Shown in pieces: positions 12,169 through 24,186 of a stretch of DNA of 64,000 nucleotides (position 1 is its first letter; the number at the start of each line of letters is the position of its first letter). A program made the translations under genes and the position numbers. The stretch spans positions 185,454 through 249,453 of the forward strand of contig ML976737.1 of NCBI GenBank assembly GCA_010015655.1, read 5' to 3'. The notes beneath the pieces were generated by a model. That model worked only from the letters and a program-made list of their open reading frames with translations, made no database searches and was not told the DNA's origin. This stretch comes from Bimuria novae-zelandiae CBS 107.79. Taxonomy: Eukaryota; Ascomycota; Dothideomycetes; Pleosporales; Didymosphaeriaceae.

Positions 12169-14158
12169 TGTGAGGACGAGCGCGGGCTCCTGCATCGAAA
12201 GAGTAGATGAGGTAAGTTGGCTCTATTTCAGCTACACTAAGATGAGGAGACTGTAGGTACACAGGGCTCGCGCGCTTTTGTGCGCGGCCGTCGGCGCGGA
12301 ACAACTGTCCATCTGCAGCAGCTGCGCTGGTGGAGCGAGCAGCTGCACCAGAGCGTACAAAGGGTAATCTCAATAAAGTCGGCCGTCACGTGCAGCAGGG
12401 ATTCCTGCAGGGGTAGCAACTTCAAAAGTCGCGCATCTTGATTCCATCTAAAGTATAAGCAAATACACCCAAATAAGATGTTCTAATTATGCTGTAAAGT
12501 TGTTCTGGCCACCTGCGTCCTCGCAGAGCTCTGCAACGCGCATAAAGTAGGTAGGATGAAGCTTTTCGGCCATATACTGCCTGAGTGTCTCATCACCTTG
12601 CCAGACCTCCTTTATGTACTGTTCTGCAGCCTTTTTGGCCTCCTTAGAACTTGATAGGCATTCGTAACTTGCCAAAAAACCTTCTAGACGCCCAAAACAG
12701 CGCTCAATTGGGTGTAAGTCGGGTGAATTGGGAGGCTAAGGGCCAAACTTGATTCCTAGAGCTTTAATTTCTGGCTGGCAGTACTAGAGACCTAGTAAGT
12801 GTAGGTAAACGTTATTTTAAATTAAATAAATAGCTACGCCTAGGTTATTATCGCGTATAGCGTAGTAATAAGGGAATAAGTGTTTCTTAAGTATGTTCTC
12901 TGCGTACTAGATGCCATTTATGCCCTTCCCTCCGTTGTATACAAACTCCTCTGTTTTAAAGAACTTTTTAATAGTAAAAGGTTTCTTAATACCTGCGCGG
13001 AGAGCTCTACCCTTTTTACTAGTAGTCTTATTAGTAGCTTGGCGTTAACTATTATTATAAGCAATATTATAGTTAATTTCCTATAGTTACTACTCTTTAT
13101 TAGTGCTAGCGACAGTCGCGCGAGAGCGTTTAACCTTAAGAGCCTCCTTTGCTATATTATTTATATAAGAGACACGTTATATAAAGTCCTCGCGGCTCTT
13201 ATCGTTGTCTTAAGCCTAAATAACGTAAGGGCGTTAATAAGAGTAAGTAGTATTAGTTAAAGAAGTAGCGTAGATTATAAAACTAAATTTAGGTAGCGTT
13301 GCAGGCAGTGCGTAGACGTTACTATTTTATCTAACTAGTCTTAAAATCCTCTACTTTCCGCCACGTATATTGCTCCCGCTAATAGATTTAAAGGTCTTAT
13401 TATAGTAGACGAATATAATGCGTGGAAAGTATAAGTTATATTTAGCCTTAAGCTAGGCATAGTACTGTAGTCGCTAGTCTTTGTTATTACTACTAAGCGC
13501 TAGTTTTTTAGGTTATACTCCGCGAGTTATTACGTATAGGTGCTACTTGTCGCGGTGCTCCCTAGCAATGTTATAGACTATATTCTTACTAAGTGTGATG
13601 CTAGCTTCTGCGCAGAGGTCTCTGACAGCGTCATGCACCTAGTAGGTGCCATATACGATGATGTCATGCCGTAGTCTTGCGCTCAGCGTAGAGCCATCGC
13701 GTACCTTTACAGGTCTGCCAGGAGGAGACTGCTTGACTGTAGGTGTTGCAGCTAGCAATTCCTGTAGTGAGTCGCCCTTGCGGCGCCTTTGACGCGTCGA
13801 AATGCCTTACCACAGGCGTAGTCAGTTATACCTAAATCAGTGGCGATTTCTGGGAAAGTGAGGTTGTATTTTGTCCTGAGAACGACGATAGCAGCTAGCT
13901 GGGCTTCTGAAAGCAATCGAGAGCTTTTTTTGGCAGGATTTAAAGCTATATTAAGTGAGAAACGTGAGGTTGAAGTGTAGGTGTTGACGCTCTATAGAGC
14001 TCTTAGAGGCTCGGAGGCTCGGAGACTCTGTTCCGCTAGTGACGCGCTAGCTTCTTGGCAAGTCACATGACGGCCGACTTTATTGAGATTACCCTTTGTA
14101 CGGCAGTTGCGCCTCGTACGCGAGGTCATGTGACCTGCTGGCATGTCAGGCCGTCACA
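12169..14158. mobile_element. Solo-LTR-like element D (247 bp) containing a Tc1-like element
   Basis: The element begins TGTGAGGACG and ends GCCGTCACA, with 5-bp duplications acgat at 12164-12168 and 14159-14163. Removing the nested Tc1-like element and its extra TA leaves 247 bp of GC-rich sequence without a coding frame. The TG...CA ends and 5-bp duplication suit a solo LTR. A short non-autonomous DNA element with imperfect TGTGA ends is the alternative. It lacks RIP scars, so it may be single-copy or young. Confidence 0.75.
12358..14098 (-). mobile_element. Tc1-like DNA transposon with 31-bp perfect terminal repeats, transposase degenerate
   Basis: Inverted repeats CAAAGGGTAATCTCAATAAA (first 20 bp of 31 identical bases) lie at 12358-12388 and 14068-14098, between TA duplications at 12356-12357 and 14099-14100. 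The minus strand from about 13975 to the stop at 12487 reads a DDE_3/Tc1-type transposase: an N-terminal helix-turn-helix-like segment with SPPGRPVKVRDGSTLSARL, and PPNSPDLHPIERCFGRLE near 12740-12690, which carries the third acidic residue. About 20 stops interrupt it, concentrated in the middle (13,000-13,600), while both ends are nearly intact. The last 62 codons are open to the natural stop. It cannot make a full-length protein. Confidence 0.92.
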
Positions 14159-16369
14159 ACGATAGGCCTTTATTATTATATATTTAACCTATTTATTAAT
14201 TTATTATTTAGATCTAAATAAGTAACCTTGTTAATTTAATTATACTATATACACTTTTAATACTAACGCCCCAGTAATAAGTATAATCTATTACTACTAG
14301 CCCTCTCTCGTCCTACTAGTACTCTTACCCGAGAACTAACCTTAGCCCTTAAAGATTAGCTACCCCTAAGAATTTTAATATCTTAAATACTCTTAATATA
14401 AGTACTACTAAGACCCCTACCTCTTCCACGACTTCAGACAACTACGTTGCCTCTATAGGGGATGGCAAGAACAAGGTATATAAACCTAACTTATATAATA
14501 GTAATTATACTTTCCTTAATACCTAGCTTTTATAGCTAGACTTCTACTTCTTTGACTAGAACTAAGACCTTAAAGATAAAAAAAAGGTTATCTTTACTAT
14601 AAATTACATGCGAGGAAACGCTAAAGAATAGATCTATCCTTATCTAGTTCAGTACTTAGATATAGATTACGATAATAAAAATAAAGACTATATTAATAAA
14701 TATACTAATATAGTTAATATTATTAAGGACTATAATAACTTTAAAATATACCTTTAATAAATATTTAGGATTACTAATAAGACAGCTATTACTAAACGCG
14801 TAATCTAAACAATTCGCTAACACTAATCTATAGTTAAATACGTAGTTAAGTTCCGTAAGCACGGTATATAACTTAACTAGAAGAATAAATTTCTTAAAAT
14901 AATATATAAATAAGACCTTAAACGTAATATACGTAAAGAACTCCTACGCAGTAATATAAAAATAAAGACCTTAAAAGAACTATATAAAGAGACTATCTAT
15001 ATTAATAGGGAATAGTTTGCCTTATAAGAAGAGTTTCGTAGAAACCTAAAGAACGCTAGCTTTAAATAATAGGCACTTATAGTTTATAAGGTACTACTAA
15101 AAGCACCTTAACGCTAGTAACGCAACTACTATAGCCCTTAACTTATAGAAAATATCTAGTTTAATAACCTAAAAAAGGAAACAGGAAAGGCTACAGGCTT
15201 TTAAAAGCCTAACCTACGTTTCTTAGATAGGACCTAATAATAGGGGACCAAGACGCGTAAATGTTTTACATATAATGAACTAGGCCACATAGCCAGGAAC
15301 TATAGATCTAAGAACAAGATTACTAGGCAGCTAAACATACTAACTATTAATAAGGAAGAAACCACCAATAAAGAATAATAAGTAGTAAAGGCTATTAAAC
15401 AAGTTAATATCCACGATAAAGAATTAGAATAATTAAAGTTACCTAACTTATAACTCTACAAGGATATATATAAAGATTTAGAGGAAAATAAAAAAGAGCT
15501 AATACTTTAATATTTAATACCTTACCCTAGCTAGAGCAAACCTATTACTAGTAAGATAATAAATATTTTTAACTTTTTAAAAAGACACTAAATAAGGGAA
15601 GAAGATTTTAGGTTTATAATAATAAAATAATAAGACTATACTATAGCATTCTACTATACCTACTAACCTAATCTAGTTAGTAGAGCAGCACGTAAAATAG
15701 CAGATTATTACTACGCCTATAAAGATCTAAAAAAGAAGTACCTAAGCGAAAACCCGAACTACAAACTATAGTACGCCCTAGACCACCACAACCCTACGTA
15801 TAAGACTATATAATGTACCCTCTATAGAGAAGATTAATATACCCTTTATTACTAAGCTAAGAAATACAGCTACTTTCCCTAAATATACTAATAATATAAA
15901 TAGGAGTAGTTTAACTACCTTATTGCCTATTATAATATTTATCTTTAAAATAAACGTAAAACGCGATACTTTCTACACCTTAACTAGGTACTAAACTAAG
16001 TAATATTATTACTAGTTAATAGAAAATACGCGTTAGATATATAGCAAACATGCTTATACCTTAAATATAAAGAACACAGGGAGTTAAAAAAAAATATAGA
16101 TTTAATTTTATATTAAAAGGGATTACGACCCTTAGGATTAAATTAGTAATAAAAGAAGAACATAGTAAAGCTCTCCTAAAAAAGGCCTAATAGTAGCCTT
16201 AGGAGAAGAGGAATAAAGGATCCTTTAAACCTATAGAGCTAGTTATAAAGTAGATATCTTTTTTAGACCTAGGCTTAGGCAGGAAAACGCCTTTAAAGAA
16301 GTAAATACTACTAAGAGTTAGGTATTAATTAAGCTACTAGTATAGCTTAAAGAAATATAGATAAAAGCC

Positions 16370-16612
16370 ATGCTAGACTTAAGAGCACAGGAGAGCTATA
16401 TATTAAGAAAAGTACTTAATAAAGTGGGACTTTATAAGCGTAAGAAGGCTATACCCTATGCTATCTATATCGCGAATAGACAACTAATGCCTGGCAAAGT
16501 AACAATTAAATATAAGGTTAAAACTGCCTCTATAATCTATAGACACCAGGAATTAATTACCCTTAATATAATTAAGAAAGCTAATTACGATATAATTTTA
16601 AAATTACCCTAG
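16370..16612 (+). pseudogene. Retropepsin-like protease remnant of B1
   Basis: An 80-codon open stretch in the position of the pol protease between the gag zinc knuckle and RT. It starts MLDLRAQESYI, where DxGA is expected for an aspartic protease active site, and ends DIILKLP followed by a TAG. B2 has the same segment at 31566 on with LGAQESY, closer to the active form. It is part of a dead polyprotein, not a gene. Confidence 0.7.
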
Positions 16613-16884
16613 TTAAGGAAACACAATCCTATAATTAACTACAAAAAAAAGAGCTATCCTTTAAGCGCTATAACTATATATTATAAGTAAAGTTTACGCA
16701 TTAATAGAGCATAATAGTAAATAAGAGAGCTATTAATAACATAGTCTTATAACTAAAAGTTAATAAACACGAAACTAACTTAGTAGACACTAGTAAGAAT
16801 TATTAGGTTATAAAGCGTAAGTATAAAGAGAACAGCACACCTCTTAATATCCCTAATAAATATAAGGAATAGAGTTATTTATTT

Positions 16885-16903
16885 AAAAAAAAAAAAAAAA
16901 AAA
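16885..16903 (+). repeat. Poly(A) run of 19
   Basis: A homopolymer inside the B1 pol, absent from the aligned position of B2 (33,955 on), where the sequence is a short mixed purine tract. It is an insertion by slippage after B1 and B2 separated. Confidence 0.8.
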
Positions 16904-19764
16904 GGAGTAAACGCCCTTCTTAAGTATATATACTAAAATTATTATATTATTCTTAAAGAAGGAAAAACGTCGCCCTTTAGACTAATATATAGCTAGAGTA
17001 AAAAGGAACTCTAATAGACACGCGAATTCTTAAAGAAAGTCCTTAAAAGATAATAAATACGTAAGTTAGAATTACTAGTAGTATTATCCCTAATATTTAT
17101 TATAAAGAAGAATAGAATACAACGTCTATATATTAACTATAAGAGGCTAAACAATATAACGATTAAAAATAAATATTTACTACTAAACATACAAGAGTCT
17201 CGAGATAGACTAGAACAAGCTACGATATTTACATAATTTAACCTATAATATAGAAACTACCTTATACAAATAGTAGTAGGTAACGAGTAGAAAATAGCTT
17301 TTTAAACTAGATACAGACTATTTAAGTACTAAGTTATGCCCTTTAGACTTATAAATGCACTAGTAATATTTCAAGTAATAATTAATAATATACTATAGAA
17401 CCACTTTAATATATTTATAGTTACCTACCTTAATAATATCCTAGTATTTTCTAAACAAGAGAAGGATCATGTACAACATGTATAAATAGTATTATAAGCG
17501 CTAAATAGCGCCAACCTATAGTTAAAACTAGAGAAATATAAATTCTATATTATAGAACTAGAGTTTCTAGGACATGTTATTAACACTAAAAGTATCTAAG
17601 TAAGCCCTTTAAAGATTAAGGAAGTAAGGAAGTAAAAATTACTTATTAACTTTAAAAAAGTATAAGCCTTTCTTAGATTTACTAGATTTAATAGATAATT
17701 TATTACGGACTACTCTAAGATTACACTACTACTTATAAACCTTACGAAGAAAGACAGACCTTTTAACTAAATAAAAGAATATAAATAAGTATTCTAAATA
17801 CTATAAGAAGCATGTATTACGCCACTAGTCTTTATATACTTTTAAGATAATAAACCCTTGCGTATTAAAACAAACGTAAGCGACTTAGCGGTTAGAGCAT
17901 GCGCAAAGTAAGAAAAGAATAGTAAATAGCACCTAGTTATATACTATATATATAAGTTTATATTAGAGAAATCACGGTACGAAGTATACGACAAAGAACT
18001 ACTTATAATAGTAAAAGCTATTAAGCACTAGAGGATTTATGTATATAACTACTTAGAACTTATAATTTTTACGGACTATAAGTACCTCACACGCTTTATA
18101 ACTATAAAAAAAACTAACTTAATAATAAGTAAGATAGTTAGAAACGCTAAGATAATATAAATTTAAGATTATATACACCCAAGGTAAAAAAAAACGGATA
18201 GGTAAACGCTCTTAGCAAAGTAAATAATAAAAGAAAAAAAGTTAAAATATACTCTATAATATTAAAGCAAAATTTTAATAGTTCTTTAGAACTAATTGCT
18301 AAATTTAACTAACTCTTTGTACTCACACGCGAAGTACCTAGGGAACTATAAACTAAAATTATATAGTAATACCACGATAACCTAGTGTATAGACACCTAG
18401 GCATTAGAAAAATAATAGAACTTATCTAACAAAACTACAGCTTTAAAGGGATTAAGGAAGTAGTAACCACATACATCTATAAGTGTACAGATTACCAGCG
18501 CAACAAACACGTAACACATCTTAAGTATAGAGAGATATAGGTAATCTTAATACCCGTTGCACTATAGGAAAACATGGCTATAGACTTTATTACAAAATTG
18601 CTAAAATTAAAAGATCTAGTAATAAGAATTACCTACAACGCAATACTAAATATTATTTATTAATTTACTAAATACGTGGAATTACTACTATATTAAAAGA
18701 TAATTATAGTAAAAGAACTCGCATTCCTTATCCTAAATTAACTTATATAACACTATGGCATTCTAAAAATAATTATTAGCAATAGAGACAAGCTCTTTAC
18801 CTTAAACTATTAAATAATACTTATAGCACTTATTAGAATAAAATAGAAACTATCGATAGCATATTATCCGCAAACTGACGGATAAACAGAACGTACGAAT
18901 TAAATAATTAAAACGTACCTACGCATCTACTATAATAACTAAAGGAATAACTAGATTTCCTTACTACCTATAGCATAGTTCGCATATAATAATAAGATAT
19001 TAGTAATAATAGGATTTACACTATTCTATGTAAACTACAAAAGATACTTATATCTCTTTAATTAAATACTTCTTACAATAATTAAGATAGAAAAAGTAAT
19101 AAATATAGTAAAAACTAAAAAGAAAACACACGCACAACTTCGAGGAAATTTTAAAAAAGCTTAATAGTAAAGTATTTTTTATATAAACTAAAAAAGAAAA
19201 AAGGTACCTTAGCTAAAGAAGGGGAATAGAGTATATTTACTTATAAAAAATCTTTAGACCTAAAAGAAAAAGAATAAGAAACTAGACTATATTAAGGTTA
19301 AGCTATTTTTTATTATTAAATAAGTATTACTAGTTAACTACTAATTAGAACTACTGCTAGACGCGAAAATATATTTAGTATTTTATATAAACTAACTTAA
19401 ACTTATAAACCATAAAACACTAGTTAAAACAACCTTCTATTACTAATTAGAGGAAGAAAATAAATTTAAAGTTAAAGTACTTTTAAGATATAAGGAAGTT
19501 AAATAAGAAGACTTTTAAAATCATAAGTTTTTATAAAAATAGTTAGTTAAGTAAAAAGGATACCTATACTTAGAAAATATATAAAACCCTAAATTTAAAC
19601 TTCGTAAGAACTACTAATAACTCTTAAAAAAGGCATAAAGTAAGATCTATAATTACTACTATTGTACTAGAGTAACAAGAGGAAACTTTAAGGGAAGAGA
19701 AACTTATAATATAATAATAATAAAAGAAAATACTATGTAGCAGACAAGAAAGGCTTTAACTAAA

Positions 19765-20280
19765 TAAAAGACTAGTCTACTACCTTAGCACCTAAAGCAG
19801 TATCTAGATTAACTAATACTATTACTTAAGCTAATTCCTTATAAGCTTCTAGGGCCTCTAACTTGTCTACGATAGATATACCACGATTAAATAACTCTTA
19901 CTCTTTCTAACGTAATTTCTTACACTAATTACGCAATCGCGCTATCTTCTCCTATGCTAGATAAGCACGCACGAGCGCTGCGTAAGTAAGCTTTTCTTTT
20001 ACTTAAAGTTTTGCCTCCTTCTTAGCCTCTAAGTTTTCTAATTTTTCTAACTTAGTATCTATCTTTAAATAATGTAGCAAAGGAATATCCTCTAGCTTAT
20101 ATTTCTAATTACTATACTAAATATAGTTAGTGCACTTTAAGTATAGTAATAATAATTAGTAGGGTAATTACTTCTTAGCGTAGTACGTATAAGTAATTAT
20201 AATAAATACGTAACTTTGCTTAAGATAATTAGCTTATAAATAATAGTATTAGGCAGATTAAGAAAGTGGCTTTATAGATA
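19765..20280 (-). pseudogene. Antisense coiled-coil frame in 3' region of B1
   Basis: Downstream of the chromodomain and upstream of the 3' LTR, the minus strand reads a helical, charged frame broken only by TAA/TAG. DTKLEKLENLEAKKEAKL is followed by ALVRAYLA, then EKIARLRN, KKLR, ELFNRG and DKLEALEAYKELA, ending near 19790. Leucines are spaced as in a coiled coil. The aligned stretch of B2 reads as a close relative although the two copies were mutated separately. The function is unknown. It may encode an accessory protein from an antisense transcript, or be a host-derived segment. Confidence 0.55.
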
Positions 20281-20320
20281 GTTAACTTATAAGGATATTA
20301 AGTCTAGAGGAGGGAACTAA

Positions 20321-20753
20321 TATTAGGATCTATTAAGCCTAATATAACGCAGGGCGGGGCATAGGCACTTATTTATATAACTAGCTAAAGTTCTTAACTT
20401 AGCTATAGATTACGTGACTAAGTTACACGTCCTAGAAATATTAGGCGTCCTAGAAGTATCTTAGTATATAGGACTTTAGGACTCTTAGGACTCTTGGGAC
20501 TCGTAGGACTAGTTATGTATATAAGAACGCTACGATAGGCCTTTACTATTATATATTTAACCTATTTATTAATCTATTACTTAGATCTAAATAAGCAATC
20601 TTATTAATTTAATTGTACTATATACACCTTTAATACTAACGCCCTAGTGACAAGCGTGAGCTATTACTACCAGCCCTCTTCCGTCCTACTAGTACTCTTG
20701 CCCGAGAACCAATCTTAGCCCTTAGGGATTAGCTAACCCTAGGGATCTAAACA
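20321..20753 (+). repeat. 3' LTR of B1 (433 bp)
   Basis: Starts TATTAGGATC (RIP form of TGTTAGGATC) after a purine-rich gaggagggaa, and ends GATCTAAACA before the duplication ctttt. It contains the five-unit 9-bp array at 20470-20514. Confidence 0.95.
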
Positions 20754-20758
20754 CTTTT

Positions 20759-22415
20759 ATACTATACTTTGGTATTTAGCGTAATTAAGAAGCTACTACT
20801 TTTGTCCTAAGGAGTTCTTATAACTATAATTAGTTTTTATTAAGTTTTATTATATTTAATCTTGCCTATAGACTATTAGACCTCCTGGTCTATGGCTTGT
20901 CTTTCCCCGCCTTAGCCTTATACTTTAGACAGGACGTCTTATAATAGCCTATTTTATAATAATAGAAGTATTAGTCTTTATCTTTATCCTTAACTATCTA
21001 AGCCCTCTTCTTACTATTCTTATTATAGTAGTCGCTGTTATAGCGTCTCTAGTAGGGTCTTATATTATTAGATCTAAATTACTTCCAATCGCGCCTTTCG
21101 TTAGCTAACTTACTAAGGAAGCTATTATTAATATTATATATGCGTTATTTTCTTAGCTTATAAGGTTTTAGCGATTACTAATATATATTAGCTTTTTTTT
21201 AAGTAAAAGAGGCTTTTTTATTTATATGATTATTATTTTAGATATTCTTAGATGTTCTTGTTAAGTACTATATAGAAGTTATTAATATAGTCCTTATTAT
21301 TATTATTTAACGCTTTTGTTAGGGTATACTCCTCCTAATAGTCCTTAAGGTAGTTAAGAAGTTCTATTAAGGACTTCTTACTCTATTTAGCTACCTTAAT
21401 CCTTTTATAGGCGGCACTTTTTCGCTTTTAGGCAGATTCTAGTAAGTCTACTATAGTGTACTATAAAAGGTCTTAGGTAACCTTCTAGTGTTGTTTTCGC
21501 TCTTAGATCTTAGCGACTATTTAATTTTAGTAGTTACGTTATATATTTCTTAGGTACCTTACTACAAACCTAATCTGTACTTTATTAGTTTTAAGGGTAA
21601 GAAAGTAGTTAATATAGTCTTTATAAGCTTTTTCTTATAAATTTAGTTCCTTATAATTTTTACCCTTAAATTAAAAAGGTTTTAGTAGCTTTAATAGCTA
21701 CTTATTTAAGCTAGTAACTATTATTTAGATCTAACGTTCTTTATTATAGCTAGTGTAGGCCTAGTCTTACTTATTCTGTTTTTTAGGCGTTGGACAATTC
21801 TAGAAGTATTAGACTAGTCTTAACTACTATTATTAAAGCTTAAAGATAGGTTCTTCTCTAAGCTATTACTTAAGAGGTTATTATATATATTTTTAGTCTT
21901 ATCTAATTTAATAAACTTTTCTTTAGGCTTTAGAGAGTTATTAGGGCAGCTAGAAGTTATTATCTTATTCTAGACTAGGGTCTTATTTTTAGAGTTATAA
22001 TAGGCTACTATTAGGGAAGCGTCTAGTTTTTAAATATATTATTAGAGCTATAGTACGCCTAGGCGTTTTTAGAGAATAGCCTCCTTTATTTATTAGTTAT
22101 TATTATTACTTATAACGATAGGGGGATCTTCCTTTAAATTTATAAGTATTATTGGTCCCTCTATAGGCGTTAAAATAATTGGAAGCTTTTATGAAGAAGG
22201 TTTTATAATTAATAATTTACTTTAAGGGTTTCTCGCTGCCTTTAAGGTCTAGTAGATAACTTTTTATATTAATTCTATTATATAGGTAAATTAGATATAA
22301 GGGGGTAAGGAATTATATTATAAAAATAGCCCTAACTATAGGTTACTTAATCTATTAATAGTACTAAGGCGATCCCTTAGGGAGGAAAGAGAAGGGCTAG
22401 GGAAAGGGGAATAAA
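20759..22415 (-). mobile_element. Gypsy element E, gag fragment
   Basis: Minus-strand gag. A CCHC-type knuckle is visible near 20975-20930 as C-F-Y-Y-Y-K-I-G-Y-Y-K-T-S-C, with two Cys and the His altered to Tyr as RIP would do. Upstream, near 21680-21230, a long helical frame reads YKELNL-EKAYKDYINYFLTL and SKKSLIELLNYLKDY, typical of the retrotransposon capsid region. Stops are TAA/TAG. The 5' LTR of E would be expected to the right but is not recognisable. Confidence 0.75.
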
Positions 22416-22420
22416 TAGAG

Positions 22421-22757
22421 TGAAAACCCTAATAGCGCTAGTCTAGCGCTTTAAACGCTGTCGAGTACTGTCTAGCGCTGTCGACAGCTCTCGACTCACG
22501 CTTCGTGACACTTCTATTTTGATATTTAACCTAGTTTATTAATCTATCGTTTAGATTATACTCTAGCTCTAGTTAATTTGTTTATAACTATATATTACCT
22601 TTAATACTAATAACCCTATTAATACGCGCGAGCTATTATTAACCCTTACTCATTTTAATACTACATTTGCCTAAGAACTAACCCTAGTCTCCTTTAGGAC
22701 TAGCTACCCCGAAGGGCTTAATATAAACTAAGGGGTTAGTCTAATTAGGGTTTAATA
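22421..22757 (+). mobile_element. Solo LTR J (337 bp), distantly related to the B LTR
   Basis: Starts TGAAAACCCTAAT and ends ATTAGGGTTTAATA, so the ends form an inverted repeat of about 12 bp. The duplication tagag is present at 22416-22420 and 22758-22762. The 3' half (22525-22715) aligns with the R/U5 part of the B LTR in the same orientation (tttaacct...ttattaatctat, then ctttaatactaa and ctaagaactaaccctag). No internal region is attached. Confidence 0.8.
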
Positions 22758-22762
22758 TAGAG

Positions 22763-23580
22763 TAGTATTAGAAAAATAATCTTACAGTTTAAAGTAGATC
22801 TAAATTAGATCAGTATTAGGAAAATAGGTTAAATCGCGTAACTTTATAAGTTGGTAACTAAATTGCTACGTCACATTAAATTTAATTCGCTACCGTTAAC
22901 ATGCTATTTTAACACACTGCTACCTATATACTAATACTTATTTATAATATTTAGTATTAACCTACGCGCAATTCGGACGCGTATATAACTATAATATTTT
23001 TATATTTAATATTAATTTTTTTTCGTTCCACTACTAGTCTATATATACTTTTTTAAAAGAATATTATATAAGCTAGTAAGTAGTATACGCTATAGCTATA
23101 ACTAATATTAATAGCCTACTACTTTAAAATATTATTTTATAAAATATAAAGTCTTCTAGATATAATAAATTTATAAATATTGAAATACTAATTGTATTTT
23201 TAGCACGTATAATAAGCTCTAACTATTATAAAACAATTTTATAAAAATTATATTTATATAGGTTATAAAGTGTATATATAAGTATTAACCTCTTAATATA
23301 ATTATCTATAGTATTATTATATACTTTAGAAAGGATATATTTATTAATACTAGCTAAAAATAGTGCTAATAAGAGTAAAAATATTATTATAAGACTACTA
23401 ATTAAGCAAGATAGATACTATTAACCTACTTTATAAAATAAAAAAAATAATTTAGTACTTAATAAAGAGAAATTTATACATACAATATATTAAGAAAGCG
23501 TTTCGTAATAGTGCTTTGTTTACCTATTTAGGCTTCTAATTAGTATACATTATAGCGTTAGTAGAGTAGCTATATAGACA
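22763..23580. other. Unassigned AT-rich, RIP-altered stretch
   Basis: About 820 bp of very AT-rich sequence up to the sharp change in composition near 23,580. I find no LTR ends, terminal repeats, readable protein motif or RNA gene. It probably holds the remaining 5' end of element E or an older degraded repeat. Confidence 0.6.
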
Positions 23581-23602
23581 AGCGTGAGGTGTTTAGCATT
23601 GG

Positions 23603-24186
23603 ATACGGACTGAAATCTATGCTGTTACGTTGCTATGCACTCGCTTGATTTATTTCGAAACCATAGACGTATTTGTCGACTTTACCGTGAGATCCAAATA
23701 CAGCCTCAGGATGCTGCTGAAGATAATAGTTGATGACGACATAGAAAAGGTTCATGAGCAAAAGTTGAATTTGACTGGCTGTATACGGCGTTGTCAAATT
23801 GCCTGCATCTTGAAGAGGTTGAAATTGGGGTCGATGAAGTGGGTCTGGTTCGGCTGTTGGCAAGAGAGCGTTATGGGTTCGGAGATATCCTACTGCGACC
23901 GGAAGACGTCGACCGTCAGCTGAACATGATCGTACTCCCGGCGGTGCACCACCTTCGCAGGACACAGCATATCGAAAAGGTCGCTTTTACGCCTATGCAT
24001 GAAGAGATATTGTTGGGAAACAGTTTATTGAGGCCTCAAAGGTGGACAATACGCAGAGGCCCTACACCAGGGGGCGTCCTCGAGACTATCATCGCGCCAG
24101 AGACGATGCGAAATTGGCAAAAGCTGTGCGAGTGGAAAAAGCCACCCCTGGAGACATCCCGGAAGCGAAAAAGTGCAGAGCGCTGA
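23603..24186 (+). pseudogene. Broken fungal hypothetical gene (F-box/LRR-like style), two frames
   Basis: Protein-like sequence runs in one plus frame to about 23,760 (TIDVFVDFTVRSKYSL..., VHEQK) and continues in another from about 23,761 (KVEFDWLYTALSNCLHLEEVEIGVD) to a TGA at 24184-24186. The switch falls in a gcaaaag tract, which suggests a one-base frameshift. The second frame stays open for a further 65 codons beyond the TGA. The LSNCLHLEEVEIG style is common in fungal F-box-associated hypothetical proteins. I see no good start: the 5' end coincides with the border of the AT island, so the gene may have been truncated there. An unrecognised intron is an alternative to a frameshift. Confidence 0.4.

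Larger units (their letters stand above)
11953..14380 (+). repeat. 5' LTR of B1, split by nested elements
   Basis: LTR sequence occupies 11953-12168 and 14164-14380 (433 bp together), starting TGTTAGGATCC and ending TTTTAATA. Five 9-bp units related to gggactcNt run in tandem at 12101-12145, followed by a TATA-like gtatata. The part left of the insertion keeps more CpA/TpG than the interior, so RIP is lighter here. Confidence 0.93.
11953..20753 (+). mobile_element. Ty3/Gypsy chromovirus B1, RIP-inactivated, with nested D and Tc1-like insertions
   Basis: Flanked by a 5-bp duplication, ctttt, at 11948-11952 and 20754-20758. The 3' LTR is 433 bp; the 5' LTR is 2428 bp because it contains 1990 bp of D plus a 5-bp duplication, and 2428-1995 is exactly 433. 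The 5940-bp interior reads on the plus strand as gag (14400-15500, with CFTYNELGHIARNY-like remains of a zinc knuckle near 15270), a protease frame at 16370-16612, reverse transcriptase near 17100-17500, integrase near 18350-19100 and a chromodomain region near 19500-19620. Interruptions are TAA/TAG codons throughout. It is the same family as B2. Confidence 0.93.

Noticed and set aside
12035..12373. 112-codon minus-strand frame across the B1 LTR and element D
   Set aside because: It crosses a transposon boundary and its target duplication, and has no protein similarity.
22763..23580. Centromere-like or origin-like AT tract
   Set aside because: High AT content here is explained by RIP next to known elements, and there is no higher-order repeat.
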